From UBA2277 sp035477615 (GTDB taxonomy: Bacteria > Patescibacteriota > Microgenomatia > UBA1400 > MFAQ01): a stretch of 35,451 nucleotides of DNA. The translations under genes were made by a program, and so were the position numbers. Shown here in pieces: positions 8,226-15,470 of this stretch (positions are counted from its first letter, which is position 1; the number at the start of each line of letters is the position of its first letter). The notes under the pieces were generated by a model. The model ran no database searches. It worked only from the letters and a program-made list of their open reading frames with translations, and had not been told where the DNA came from. The stretch lies in assembly GCA_035477615.1 (NCBI GenBank), contig DATIKJ010000036.1, positions 1 through 35,451 on the forward strand. Reading direction: 5' to 3'.

Positions 8226-8468
8226 ATGCCAATAACCAAATCAGCAATAAAAAAACTCAAATCCGACGTAAAAAAAGCCGGTTTTAATAAAGCAACAAAA
8301 ACTAAAGCTAAATCAGCAGTTGATGCTTTTAAGAAAGCTCTTTCTGTTGAGACTTTAGCTAAAGCTTTCTCAATGGTGGATAAAGCGGCAAAAAAAGGTG
8401 TTTTGAAAAAAGGAAAAGCAGATAGAATTAAGGCTCGTTTGTCCAAGAAAGTTTCACCCAAAAAGTAA
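8226..8468 (+). CDS. rpsT: 30S ribosomal protein bS20
   Basis: Small, very basic (Lys/Ala-rich), helical 80-aa protein that binds 16S rRNA in the body of the 30S subunit. The pattern MPITKSAIKKLKSDVKKA, followed by AVDAFKKALS and the tail KKGVLKKGKADRIKARLSKK, matches bS20 in length, composition and helix layout (typical length 82-90). It is transcribed divergently from murJ. It has no Shine-Dalgarno and appears to be leaderless. Confidence 0.93.
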   Translation: MPITKSAIKKLKSDVKKAGFNKATKTKAKSAVDAFKKALSVETLAKAFSMVDKAAKKGVLKKGKADRIKARLSKKVSPKK

Positions 8469-8490
8469 AGATTTTTGATACACTGAAAGT

Positions 8491-9036
8491 GTGGCTACTG
8501 CACATGGTGTTTCTAGTATTAACTTATTGCCAAAAGATAGTTTTGAGTTCTCTACACTAGGGAAAGCTTTGAAGTGGATAACGACAGCAGGGAGAGTTTT
8601 AGTGGTTTTAACTGAGTTTGTGGTTTTGCTCGCTTTTGCTTCAAGGTTTTATTTTGATAAAAAACTTGATGATTTGGGAGAAGTGTTGATACAAAAAGAA
8701 GCACAAATTGCAGCATATAGCAGTGTAGAAACAAAGATGAGAAAAGTTTTGACAAAACAACAAGCGGTGGAAACATTTCAGAAAGATGGTCTTGGTTTTT
8801 CAAATAAAATTGGTGGTTTGACTGCTGTGTTACCAACCGGAACAGTGTTGGATACTCTGGCATTGAATGAAAAAGGATTGGCAGTTGCTGGGAAAGCACA
8901 GTCGGAGTTTGGATTTGCACAGTTTATAAGTGGGGTCAAAAAAATGCCTGGGGTGACAACCGTAAATATGAAAGATACCAGTTTTGATCAAACAACGGGT
9001 GGTGTAAAGTTTGGTTTGCAAATTAATTTTAAATAA
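8491..9036 (+). CDS. PilN-like type IV pilus assembly protein
   Basis: Predicted inner-membrane alignment-complex protein of a type IV pilus/competence-type machine. The short cytoplasmic N terminus carries the PilN INLLP motif (residues 10-14). One membrane segment (about 32-52) follows, then a short coiled coil (55-80) and an extracytoplasmic ferredoxin-like domain ending GVKFGLQINF. The start is GTG. An extended -10 (TGA-TACACT, 8476-8484) lies 6 nt upstream, so the message is probably leaderless. The stop overlaps the PilO-like start as TAATG. A PilM partner is not in the window. Confidence 0.78.
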   Translation: MATAHGVSSINLLPKDSFEFSTLGKALKWITTAGRVLVVLTEFVVLLAFASRFYFDKKLDDLGEVLIQKEAQIAAYSSVETKMRKVLTKQQAVETFQKDGLGFSNKIGGLTAVLPTGTVLDTLALNEKGLAVAGKAQSEFGFAQFISGVKKMPGVTTVNMKDTSFDQTTGGVKFGLQINFK

Positions 9037-9695
9037 TGGCCAGTATATTAAACAACGAAAAATATTTTCTCTATTTCAAAAAAATTGGTCTTTTGTACCG
9101 ACGCCCTGAGATTAGAGCTTCAATTGAAGTTATTTTGTCTGTGTTTTCGGTAACAGTATTAATATTTGCGGCGATAAGACCAACACTAAGCAATGTTGCG
9201 GCACTACAGAAAAAAATTGAAGATCAAGAAATCATTAACAAAAAAGCAGACAATAAAATTACTCAGCTTTATAGTGCTCAAAATCAACTGAATACTTTTG
9301 GAAACAGTCTGCAACTTTTTGATGAGGCTATTCCTGACAATTTCTCCTATACTGATAGTGCAAAAAGGTTGGAGTATCTTGCTAAAAAAAATAATATAAA
9401 AATTGATTCGCTAACATTTTCAGGTATTACTTTGCATGATGGAGGAAAGGTTGGTGACTGGGTATCGAAAATTATGAAATTAAATACCAATAGCACATTG
9501 TCTAATCAAATTTCTTTTTCGATAAATGGAAAGCCGCAGAATGTGCTTTCTTTTTTGAGTGAGATTGAAAATATTGATAGATTGGTAATGCTTAATAACG
9601 TGTCTCTTTCTAAACAAATTGGATTGTATCAGACTGATGATTTACTAAAAGCTTCTGGCCAGATGACTTTTTATTTTTACCAGGATATACAATGA
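9036..9695 (+). CDS. PilO-like type IV pilus assembly protein
   Basis: 219-aa bitopic membrane protein. It has a cytoplasmic N terminus (1-28), a membrane segment (about 30-50), a coiled coil (52-95) and an extracytoplasmic alpha/beta domain beginning RLEYLAKKNNIKIDSL. This is the PilO layout, and its position directly after a PilN-like gene, joined by a TAATG overlap, supports the call. PilN and PilO normally form a heterodimer linking the cytoplasmic motor to the fibre. Sequence identity to characterised PilO is low; this is a fold and context assignment. Confidence 0.68.
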   Translation: MASILNNEKYFLYFKKIGLLYRRPEIRASIEVILSVFSVTVLIFAAIRPTLSNVAALQKKIEDQEIINKKADNKITQLYSAQNQLNTFGNSLQLFDEAIPDNFSYTDSAKRLEYLAKKNNIKIDSLTFSGITLHDGGKVGDWVSKIMKLNTNSTLSNQISFSINGKPQNVLSFLSEIENIDRLVMLNNVSLSKQIGLYQTDDLLKASGQMTFYFYQDIQ

Positions 9696-10030
9696 AACCT
9701 ACAAGAACAGTATCATCTTATGTATTATTAGTAGGGGTGATAGGCTTGTCTATTGTTGGTGGAATTGTAGCTTACCAGATATATTCGGCTACTATAAAAA
9801 GCCAAACAACTCAAGAACAAGCAAAAGCAATAAAACCATTAGATGGAGTGATAAATCAATCAACTATTGATAGCCTTAGAAAAAGAGTGGTGTATTCCGA
9901 TACACAGATGGGGTTGCTCATTAAATCGGAACCAACACCAGAAGCAACTGAGGCTGCAACAATATCACCAGAAGCAACTGAGGCTGCAACAATATCACCA
10001 GAAGCTACCGCCTCGACAACAATACAGTAA
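9692..10030 (+). CDS. Small bitopic membrane protein with repeat-containing tail
   Basis: Product of 112 aa with one N-terminal membrane segment (about 10-30). A short helical region (40-75) follows, then a low-complexity tail with repeats of PEATEAATIS. The ATG overlaps the end of the PilO-like gene by 4 nt (ATGA), so it belongs to the same operon. The tail is encoded by a perfect 30-bp tandem duplication. No family recognised. By position it could be a third small component of the pilus platform, a PilP analogue, but nothing in the sequence proves this. Confidence 0.7.
   Translation: MKPTRTVSSYVLLVGVIGLSIVGGIVAYQIYSATIKSQTTQEQAKAIKPLDGVINQSTIDSLRKRVVYSDTQMGLLIKSEPTPEATEAATISPEATEAATISPEATASTTIQ
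9941..10005 (+). repeat. 30-bp in-frame tandem repeat
   Basis: Two perfect 30-bp copies (9941-9970 and 9971-10000), each starting GAAGCAACTGAGGC, followed by the first five bases of a third copy. They encode PEATEAATIS twice and then PEATASTT. A perfect duplication implies recent slippage and likely length variation between strains. Confidence 0.9.
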
Positions 10031-10032
10031 AA

Positions 10033-11388
10033 ATGATTAAAACAGGATTAATGACAAAGAGAATACCGACAGCTGTAGGAATATTGATTCTATTGGGAGG
10101 GTTAGTGGCTGGAGTGATTTTGGTAAACAGTCGCCAGGGGTTGTTGACTAAGGCAGGTCCAACAGAAGCGCCAAAAAATGTAAAGATATCCAACAAAGGA
10201 TCAAGTGGTTTTACGGTCAGTTGGACAACAGATACACCTGTAACTGGTTATCTAAAATACTCAGAAAACCCGGTAAAGATAAATACACCTGCAGGAGATA
10301 TTCGTGATCAAATATCAGGAAGTTCTCAGGGGTATACCAATCATTATGTAAATGTGACAGGACTTAATCCAGAAAAGTCAATTTATTTTATGATTGGATC
10401 AGGATCGCAGATGTATGACGATAATGGAAAACCTTTTGAGGTGAGAACAGCAAAACAAGTAATTGCTCCGCCGGAGGATGTTATTAGTGGAAAAATAGTT
10501 GGAGCTGACGGGAGCCCAATAAATAATGCAGTTGTTTATGCTGAAGCAGAAAAAGGACAAACTTTGTCGGCAATAACAAAAACAGATGGAGCATGGCGAC
10601 TGAATCTGGCTTTGTCACGTAGCAGTGATGGGTCAGTGCTTACTTATGATCCATCTTCGTCTTTAGTATCAATCTTTGTCCAGGCAGGTATATCAGGAAC
10701 AGCAACGGCAATAACTAATACCAATAAGACAAAACCAGTTCCTGATATTGTTTTGGGGAAAAATCAAAGTTTTGTAGAAACAACTGTAGCAACCGATTCG
10801 GGGAGTCTAAGTGACGGAACAGTAAAAAGTGGTGGATTTAAAAATATTACTGAACAAGCAGCGGTGGTACTTTCACCAGACGCAACTGAGTCTGCTGGAT
10901 CAATGGTAATTATGAATCCGGCTATAAATGGAGAAATGATTGCTACTAGTTCCCCAGAGTTTTCTGGAAAAGTAAGCCCTGGAACAACTATTAGGATATC
11001 GGTACACTCGCCAATTGAGTTAACACAAATAATAAAGGCTGATAAAGATGGAGTGTGGAAATGGACACCTCCTCAAGGTCTTGATCCAGGTGTTCATACG
11101 CTAACACTAGAATATACCGATGAAAATAATATTTTCCAAAAAGTGGTGAGAAACTTTACTGTTTTGGCGGCAGATAAGATAGGAGGTTTACCAGCATTTA
11201 CAGCTACACCATCGGCATCCATAACATCCACGCCATCAGCTACACCAACAAAAGAGTCAAGTATGCCGGCAACAACTTCGGGGAATCTGACTGATTCTGG
11301 AGCTTTGTCGGTAACAGTTCTGATGGGAATACTAGGATTTGTAATGCTAGTTTTTGGACGGATATCAAAAAGATGGTGGAGGGATTGA
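10033..11388 (+). CDS. Membrane-anchored multidomain surface protein (FN3, CarboxypepD-reg-like, Ig-like)
   Basis: 451-aa protein with an N-terminal anchor (about 10-32). A fibronectin type III-like domain (PKNVKISNKGSSGFTVSWTT, about 46-125) follows. Next is a carboxypeptidase-regulatory-like beta-sandwich (ISGKIVGADGSPINNAVVYAE, about 150-235), then an Ig-like domain (about 295-380). A Thr/Ser/Pro-rich linker and a C-terminal membrane helix with basic tail (KRWWRD) close the protein. It probably sits outside the cell, anchored at both ends. The annotated ATG is 10033; the in-frame ATG at 10051, preceded by AGGA, is an alternative start. It follows the PilN/PilO genes and may be an adhesin or a pilus-associated scaffold; the role is inference. 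Confidence 0.8.
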   Translation: MIKTGLMTKRIPTAVGILILLGGLVAGVILVNSRQGLLTKAGPTEAPKNVKISNKGSSGFTVSWTTDTPVTGYLKYSENPVKINTPAGDIRDQISGSSQGYTNHYVNVTGLNPEKSIYFMIGSGSQMYDDNGKPFEVRTAKQVIAPPEDVISGKIVGADGSPINNAVVYAEAEKGQTLSAITKTDGAWRLNLALSRSSDGSVLTYDPSSSLVSIFVQAGISGTATAITNTNKTKPVPDIVLGKNQSFVETTVATDSGSLSDGTVKSGGFKNITEQAAVVLSPDATESAGSMVIMNPAINGEMIATSSPEFSGKVSPGTTIRISVHSPIELTQIIKADKDGVWKWTPPQGLDPGVHTLTLEYTDENNIFQKVVRNFTVLAADKIGGLPAFTATPSASITSTPSATPTKESSMPATTSGNLTDSGALSVTVLMGILGFVMLVFGRISKRWWRD

Positions 11389-11413
11389 CGAATCGTTGTG
11401 GCATCTTTATAGT
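11385..11413 (+). promoter_or_regulatory. Promoter of the surface-protein gene cluster
   Basis: TTGACG (11385-11390) and TATAGT (11408-11413) are separated by exactly 17 bp. The -35 overlaps the stop codon of the preceding gene. The predicted start near 11420 leaves a leader of about 33 nt before the ATG at 11453, without a clear Shine-Dalgarno. This marks 11453 as the start of a new transcription unit. Confidence 0.7.
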
Positions 11414-11452
11414 GTAGATAGGTCTTAATTTATTGGACTGCGACTTAACGCA

Positions 11453-13450
11453 ATGGACGATCAAAAGCAAACCCCACAACAGCCATTACAAGGCGTTGCT
11501 CCTAGCGCTCCTCTTCCAGTGACTCCTGATGTTCCAAGTCAGCCAGTTGAAGACATTACCCCTGTTGATTCCCCTCTCTCACCAGAGCCTCAAACTTCTT
11601 CTCCTTTACCAGAAACACCGACAGTATTGACTCCTGTTTCTTCACCTACAGTAGAGCCAAATTTAACTTTTTCTCAACCAAATAATGAGTTATCTTTTAC
11701 AAATACCTCGTCTACACCTGTACCGAGCGATTTACCTTTTTCAGATGACCAACAAACACCATCTACTCCTTCAGAACCAGAAGTGCCAATAGAGAAGCCA
11801 AAAAATAAAGTATTACCTGTTGTTGGAGGAATAGCTGCTTTGTTTTTACTTTTGGGTGTAGCTGGAGCAGCGTATTATGTTTCAAATCAACTATCAACGA
11901 GACAGGCCGTCGCACCAACAGCACCAACTAGTAAACCAGCTGCAGCGACACCAGTACCAAATTCTCAGCTGGGAGATGGTAGCGATGGAGTTTGTACCGT
12001 TTCAACTGGCTCAGTTGTCCTTGATACCGGTAGTTGTTCTGGTCGGAGTACTGCTGACGCAGTTAGTTTTACTTCGACGGCAAACACTCTTGCTGGGGCA
12101 ACATCAATAATACTTTTATCTCCCCCAAATGGACTTGCTGTTGGGGATGAAGTTTTGATAATTAATTTACAAGGAAATAGTTCAGCGTCAACTTGGGAAA
12201 AAGTTGGACAGTATGAGATACATACAATTGCATCAATAACTGAAAATAATACTTTAAATTTTACTGATTCTCCGTTGACGAATTCATATGATGGAACAAC
12301 TCAAAAAATTGTTGTTCAACGTATTCCTAATTATAGTAATGTGACAGTGGCCAGTGGAGCAACTCTCACTGCAAGTGCATGGGACGGTACAAAGGGAGGC
12401 GTTTTGGCATTTAAAGCCAATGGCACTGTAAATGTTGCTGGAACAGTTACGATGACAGGTAAGGGTTATCGAGGAGGAACTGGGCTGAATGGAAAAAGCC
12501 AAGCTGGGGAGTCTTTTTGTGGATATAACAAGGGTCTAGGTGGTTCCTATGGAGAAGCAAGTCGTGATGGATCGTGTGGTGGTGGTGGAGGTGGAGGAGC
12601 AGTAACTTCGGCTTCACCAGGATGTATTGGTTGGCCTGGAGGAAAGGGTGGTAGTGCTGGTGGTGCTGGTGGTGGTGGAGGAGGAGCGTGGTGGGAACAT
12701 AATGGAGGATCAGCTGGTGGTGGTGGAGGAGGTGGTTATGGTACTGCTGGAACAGGTGGACAAACTTCTTCTCCTGGTAGTGGTCCGGGTGCGGATGGAG
12801 GAACAAATGTCAGTGGTGCAGGTGCAGCAGGAGTAGCTACGGCTGCTTGTAGAAATGGTTATGCTTGGGCTGGTGGTGGTGGAGGAGGTGGTACTTATGG
12901 TGATGCAAATTTGACAAAGATATTTATGGGTTCTGCTGGAGCACAAGGAGGTAAGGTTTTCGAAACAAATAACTCTTCCTCAATGGGTGGTACTGGTGGT
13001 GGAATTATTATTATGTATGCTAATCATCTGACAGTAACTGGAGGTGTTTCAAGTAATGGAAATACTGGAACAACGTCTACTAGTATTGCTGGTGCTGGAG
13101 GTGGAGCAGGTGGTTCGATATACATTGCCTCAAATACCCAAAGTGCGGCAGCAAGTTTAATTACAGTAAATGGAGGAGTTGGGGGAAATGGATCTAGTAG
13201 TGTACATGGAGGAAATGGAGGAAAGGGAAGAATTGTAAATGCTAGTGTGCCTGCTCCGACAACTACTGGGGTGCCGACAACAACGGTTACGCCTACTGGA
13301 GATGTTGGGGCTTGTACATTGATTAATGTATATAAAAAAGTTGATGGTGTGTGGGGAACCACACCACTAACAACTGCAGAACTTCAGCAACTAAAAACTG
13401 GTGACATATTGAGATTTACATTAGTATCGGCGACGGATTTGAGTGAGTAA
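11453..13450 (+). CDS. Large Gly-rich surface protein with Pro-rich cytoplasmic tail and QLSTRQAVAP motif
   Basis: 665-aa protein. Residues 1-117 are Pro/Ser/Thr-rich with no signal and should be cytoplasmic. A membrane helix lies at about 120-142, followed directly by the QLSTRQAVAP motif and TSKPAA, shared with the next two genes. The outer part has a beta-rich region (about 185-340) leading into a long glycine-rich tract (about 345-505) with many GGGGGG runs and a few cysteines, then another beta-rich segment. The C terminus (CTLINVYKKVDGVW to FTLVSATDLSE) looks like the first half of a beta-sandwich module cut short. The tract may fold as beta-helix or polyglycine-II bundles. It is probably an adhesin or coat protein; no enzymatic motif was seen. 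Confidence 0.82.
   Translation: MDDQKQTPQQPLQGVAPSAPLPVTPDVPSQPVEDITPVDSPLSPEPQTSSPLPETPTVLTPVSSPTVEPNLTFSQPNNELSFTNTSSTPVPSDLPFSDDQQTPSTPSEPEVPIEKPKNKVLPVVGGIAALFLLLGVAGAAYYVSNQLSTRQAVAPTAPTSKPAAATPVPNSQLGDGSDGVCTVSTGSVVLDTGSCSGRSTADAVSFTSTANTLAGATSIILLSPPNGLAVGDEVLIINLQGNSSASTWEKVGQYEIHTIASITENNTLNFTDSPLTNSYDGTTQKIVVQRIPNYSNVTVASGATLTASAWDGTKGGVLAFKANGTVNVAGTVTMTGKGYRGGTGLNGKSQAGESFCGYNKGLGGSYGEASRDGSCGGGGGGGAVTSASPGCIGWPGGKGGSAGGAGGGGGGAWWEHNGGSAGGGGGGGYGTAGTGGQTSSPGSGPGADGGTNVSGAGAAGVATAACRNGYAWAGGGGGGGTYGDANLTKIFMGSAGAQGGKVFETNNSSSMGGTGGGIIIMYANHLTVTGGVSSNGNTGTTSTSIAGAGGGAGGSIYIASNTQSAAASLITVNGGVGGNGSSSVHGGNGGKGRIVNASVPAPTTTGVPTTTVTPTGDVGACTLINVYKKVDGVWGTTPLTTAELQQLKTGDILRFTLVSATDLSE
12570..12900 (+). 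repeat. GGT/GGA low-complexity tract coding poly-glycine
   Basis: A GGN-repeat region inside the Gly-rich gene, strongly biased to GGT and GGA codons. It is strand-asymmetric (G-rich on plus), prone to slippage and capable of G-rich secondary structure. It also creates long spurious open frames on both strands. Confidence 0.85.
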
Positions 13451-13455
13451 TAAAA

Positions 13456-14016
13456 ATGAATAATAAGAAAAAAATATTCGCAATCATCGCTGTCGCACTA
13501 GTTGTTTTGTTGGGAGGAGCGGCTGTGTACGTATCTGGCCAACTCTCAAGTAGACAAGCAGTGGCGCCGAATGCACCAACAAGTAAACCGGCGGCGTGTA
13601 GTGAGGAGTGTCCGGGATCAGATGGAGTGTTGCGTAACTGCACAGGCACTATGGCTCAAAGTTTGTGTGATAGTCGTTTTGTCGCTAGAGTTGAGCCTTG
13701 TGGAGGAGTGAGTTATTGCTGTAATGGAAGTACTTGGTCGACAAATATGAGTGCTTGCTCAACAACACCGACTCCGACGGCGACAGTGATACCAACGGCT
13801 ACTGCAACATTGACTCCGACGGCGACAACAACACCAACGGTAGTTCCAGTGCCAACACCAAAGGCAAAGGTTGTAATTACGATAAATGGTACTACGGCAA
13901 AGTCATTGGGGGGAACTGTAGATGCAACAAATAAAAAGTTATTTACTTCTGATGAATATGTTGTGGGGGTTGCGGGAACATATAAATTTGAAGGGCAAGT
14001 TAGTACTATACCGTAG
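13456..14016 (+). CDS. Surface protein paralogue with QLSSRQAVAP motif and Thr/Pro linker
   Basis: 186-aa protein starting 5 bp after the previous stop. A basic MNNKKK start is followed by a membrane helix (about 7-27), then QLSSRQAVAPNAPTSKPAA. Next is a Cys-rich module (8-9 Cys between about 52 and 100, probably disulfide-bonded outside the cell), then a Thr/Pro linker (TPTPTATVIPTATATLTP) likely to be O-glycosylated, then a short beta-rich C terminus beginning KVVITINGTT. The C-terminal piece resembles the second half of a beta-sandwich module whose first half ends the preceding gene, so rearrangement or truncation is possible. No separate Shine-Dalgarno is visible. Function unknown; likely surface-exposed. 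Confidence 0.78.
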   Translation: MNNKKKIFAIIAVALVVLLGGAAVYVSGQLSSRQAVAPNAPTSKPAACSEECPGSDGVLRNCTGTMAQSLCDSRFVARVEPCGGVSYCCNGSTWSTNMSACSTTPTPTATVIPTATATLTPTATTTPTVVPVPTPKAKVVITINGTTAKSLGGTVDATNKKLFTSDEYVVGVAGTYKFEGQVSTIP

Positions 14017-14028
14017 TGGTGATACAAA

Positions 14029-15468
14029 ATGAATAATAAAAGAAAAACAACACTGGCAATAATCCTCGTCGTAGTTGTGCTTTTGCTTGGCGGAGCGGCT
14101 ATGTATATCGCAAGTCAGCTGTCTAGTAGACAAGCTGTGGCGCCAAACGTAGGAAAACCGTCATTTGCTGCATGTAATGGCAATATTTGTTATGGTAATG
14201 ATGGTACAAGATATGTATTCACTTCACCAAATACATATTATGCTTCGGGTAATACTAGTTCTTCCGATTCTGATAATAAAGAGGGGACTAGCTATACTGC
14301 TACAAGCAATGCGGTTAGCCAAGGAATTGGAGATCTCCAGTCAACTACTGCCGATAAAAATACTGATCAATATAACCAAGCGCTTAAAGACCTTGGTGTA
14401 GTTCCTGAGTCTGGTGTTGTACAAGGAGAAAGTGGTGGTTTTAGTTTGGCAAGTGGGGGTGAAGCAACTACATATAGTGTCACGAATCCAACGACTACTG
14501 TGGCTCCAACAGCAACAACTACTGTGGCTCCAACGGTTACTACGACAATAACTCCTACACCAACATATGTTGGATCTGAAGCTTGTACTGTTGTGGGTTG
14601 TGTGGCGTCCGATGTAATCACCTGCTCTCCTGACTGTCCTACCGAGTGCGGAAAAGCTGCTTCGACAATTACTACTTGTACCAATTCTTGTGGTGTGGCA
14701 GTGACAAAGTCTTGTGCTGCTACATCGGCTTGTAAAGTAGCAGTTTTGGAAGTAAGTAAGACAGCATACAAAAATGAAGCTGGAAATAGTGCTGGTAGCT
14801 ATACTCTGACAACGGAGATGAGTACTGTTTCGAAGAGCCAGACTTTTGTATATTCTATAAAAATTAAGAATACTGGTGACGTAGCTGCAAATGGAGTGAC
14901 GATTAAAGATTCATTGAAAGATATTTCTGATCTGACGTTTGTGGATACCGTTTCCGGATGTAACTGGAATACAACAGATAAAGAGCTGACGTGTAGTACT
15001 TCTCTGGCTGTTGATGAGACAAAGACATTTTCTTTCAGGGTAAAAGCTGCTGAAGGTATCGCCAATGGAAATATAATTTCAAATAAGGCGGTAATTACTT
15101 TTGATGGAGGAACACAGATTGACAAAACTAAAGATCTGACTGTAAGTACTGTGGTTGGCTGTAACAATACTTGTACAACCGATGACGAGTGTACTTCTGC
15201 TTTGGTCTGTGATTCTGAGACAAATAAATGCCGTAAGGCGGCCTGTTTGAATGATGATGACTGTACCTGCACTACAGGATCAACAACCACAACGACTACC
15301 ACTACAACATCTACCGTAACGGCCACGGCTACTCCGACAGAATCAGTAGTTGCGGTAACAGCAACGCCAACAACCTTACCCGAAGCTGGTATCTTTAATC
15401 TACCTGGAATAGCTGCTTTCGGTGGTGGATTACTCCTTGCTGTTATCGGAATTTTGCTGGCTTTGTAA
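14029..15468 (+). CDS. DUF11-containing surface protein with QLSSRQAVAP motif and LPEAG C terminus
   Basis: 479-aa protein. N-terminal MNNKRK and a membrane helix (7-29) are followed by QLSSRQAVAPN, as in the two genes upstream. It then has a polar Ser/Asn/Thr region, a Thr linker (about 155-180), a Cys-rich stretch (about 184-235), and a DUF11-like beta-sandwich with VYSIKIKNTGDVAANGVTI (about 270-375). A dickkopf-like Cys-rich module (CTTDDECTSALVCDSETNKC) follows, then a Thr-rich stalk and LPEAG with a terminal hydrophobic helix. LPEAG plus helix resembles an LPxTG-type sorting signal but lacks the usual basic tail. Probably a wall- or membrane-attached surface protein. The stop lies 2 bp before the FAD oxidoreductase start. 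Confidence 0.85.
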   Translation: MNNKRKTTLAIILVVVVLLLGGAAMYIASQLSSRQAVAPNVGKPSFAACNGNICYGNDGTRYVFTSPNTYYASGNTSSSDSDNKEGTSYTATSNAVSQGIGDLQSTTADKNTDQYNQALKDLGVVPESGVVQGESGGFSLASGGEATTYSVTNPTTTVAPTATTTVAPTVTTTITPTPTYVGSEACTVVGCVASDVITCSPDCPTECGKAASTITTCTNSCGVAVTKSCAATSACKVAVLEVSKTAYKNEAGNSAGSYTLTTEMSTVSKSQTFVYSIKIKNTGDVAANGVTIKDSLKDISDLTFVDTVSGCNWNTTDKELTCSTSLAVDETKTFSFRVKAAEGIANGNIISNKAVITFDGGTQIDKTKDLTVSTVVGCNNTCTTDDECTSALVCDSETNKCRKAACLNDDDCTCTTGSTTTTTTTTTSTVTATATPTESVVAVTATPTTLPEAGIFNLPGIAAFGGGLLLAVIGILLAL

Positions 15469-15470
15469 AT

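Noticed and set aside
9941..10000. Short repeats considered as a CRISPR array
   Set aside because: The repeats are directly tandem without spacers and are in frame in a coding tail.
12447..12946. Several long open frames on both strands in the glycine-rich region
   Set aside because: They are His/Ser/Thr or Val/Glu low-complexity shadows created by GGN codon repeats of the real gene.
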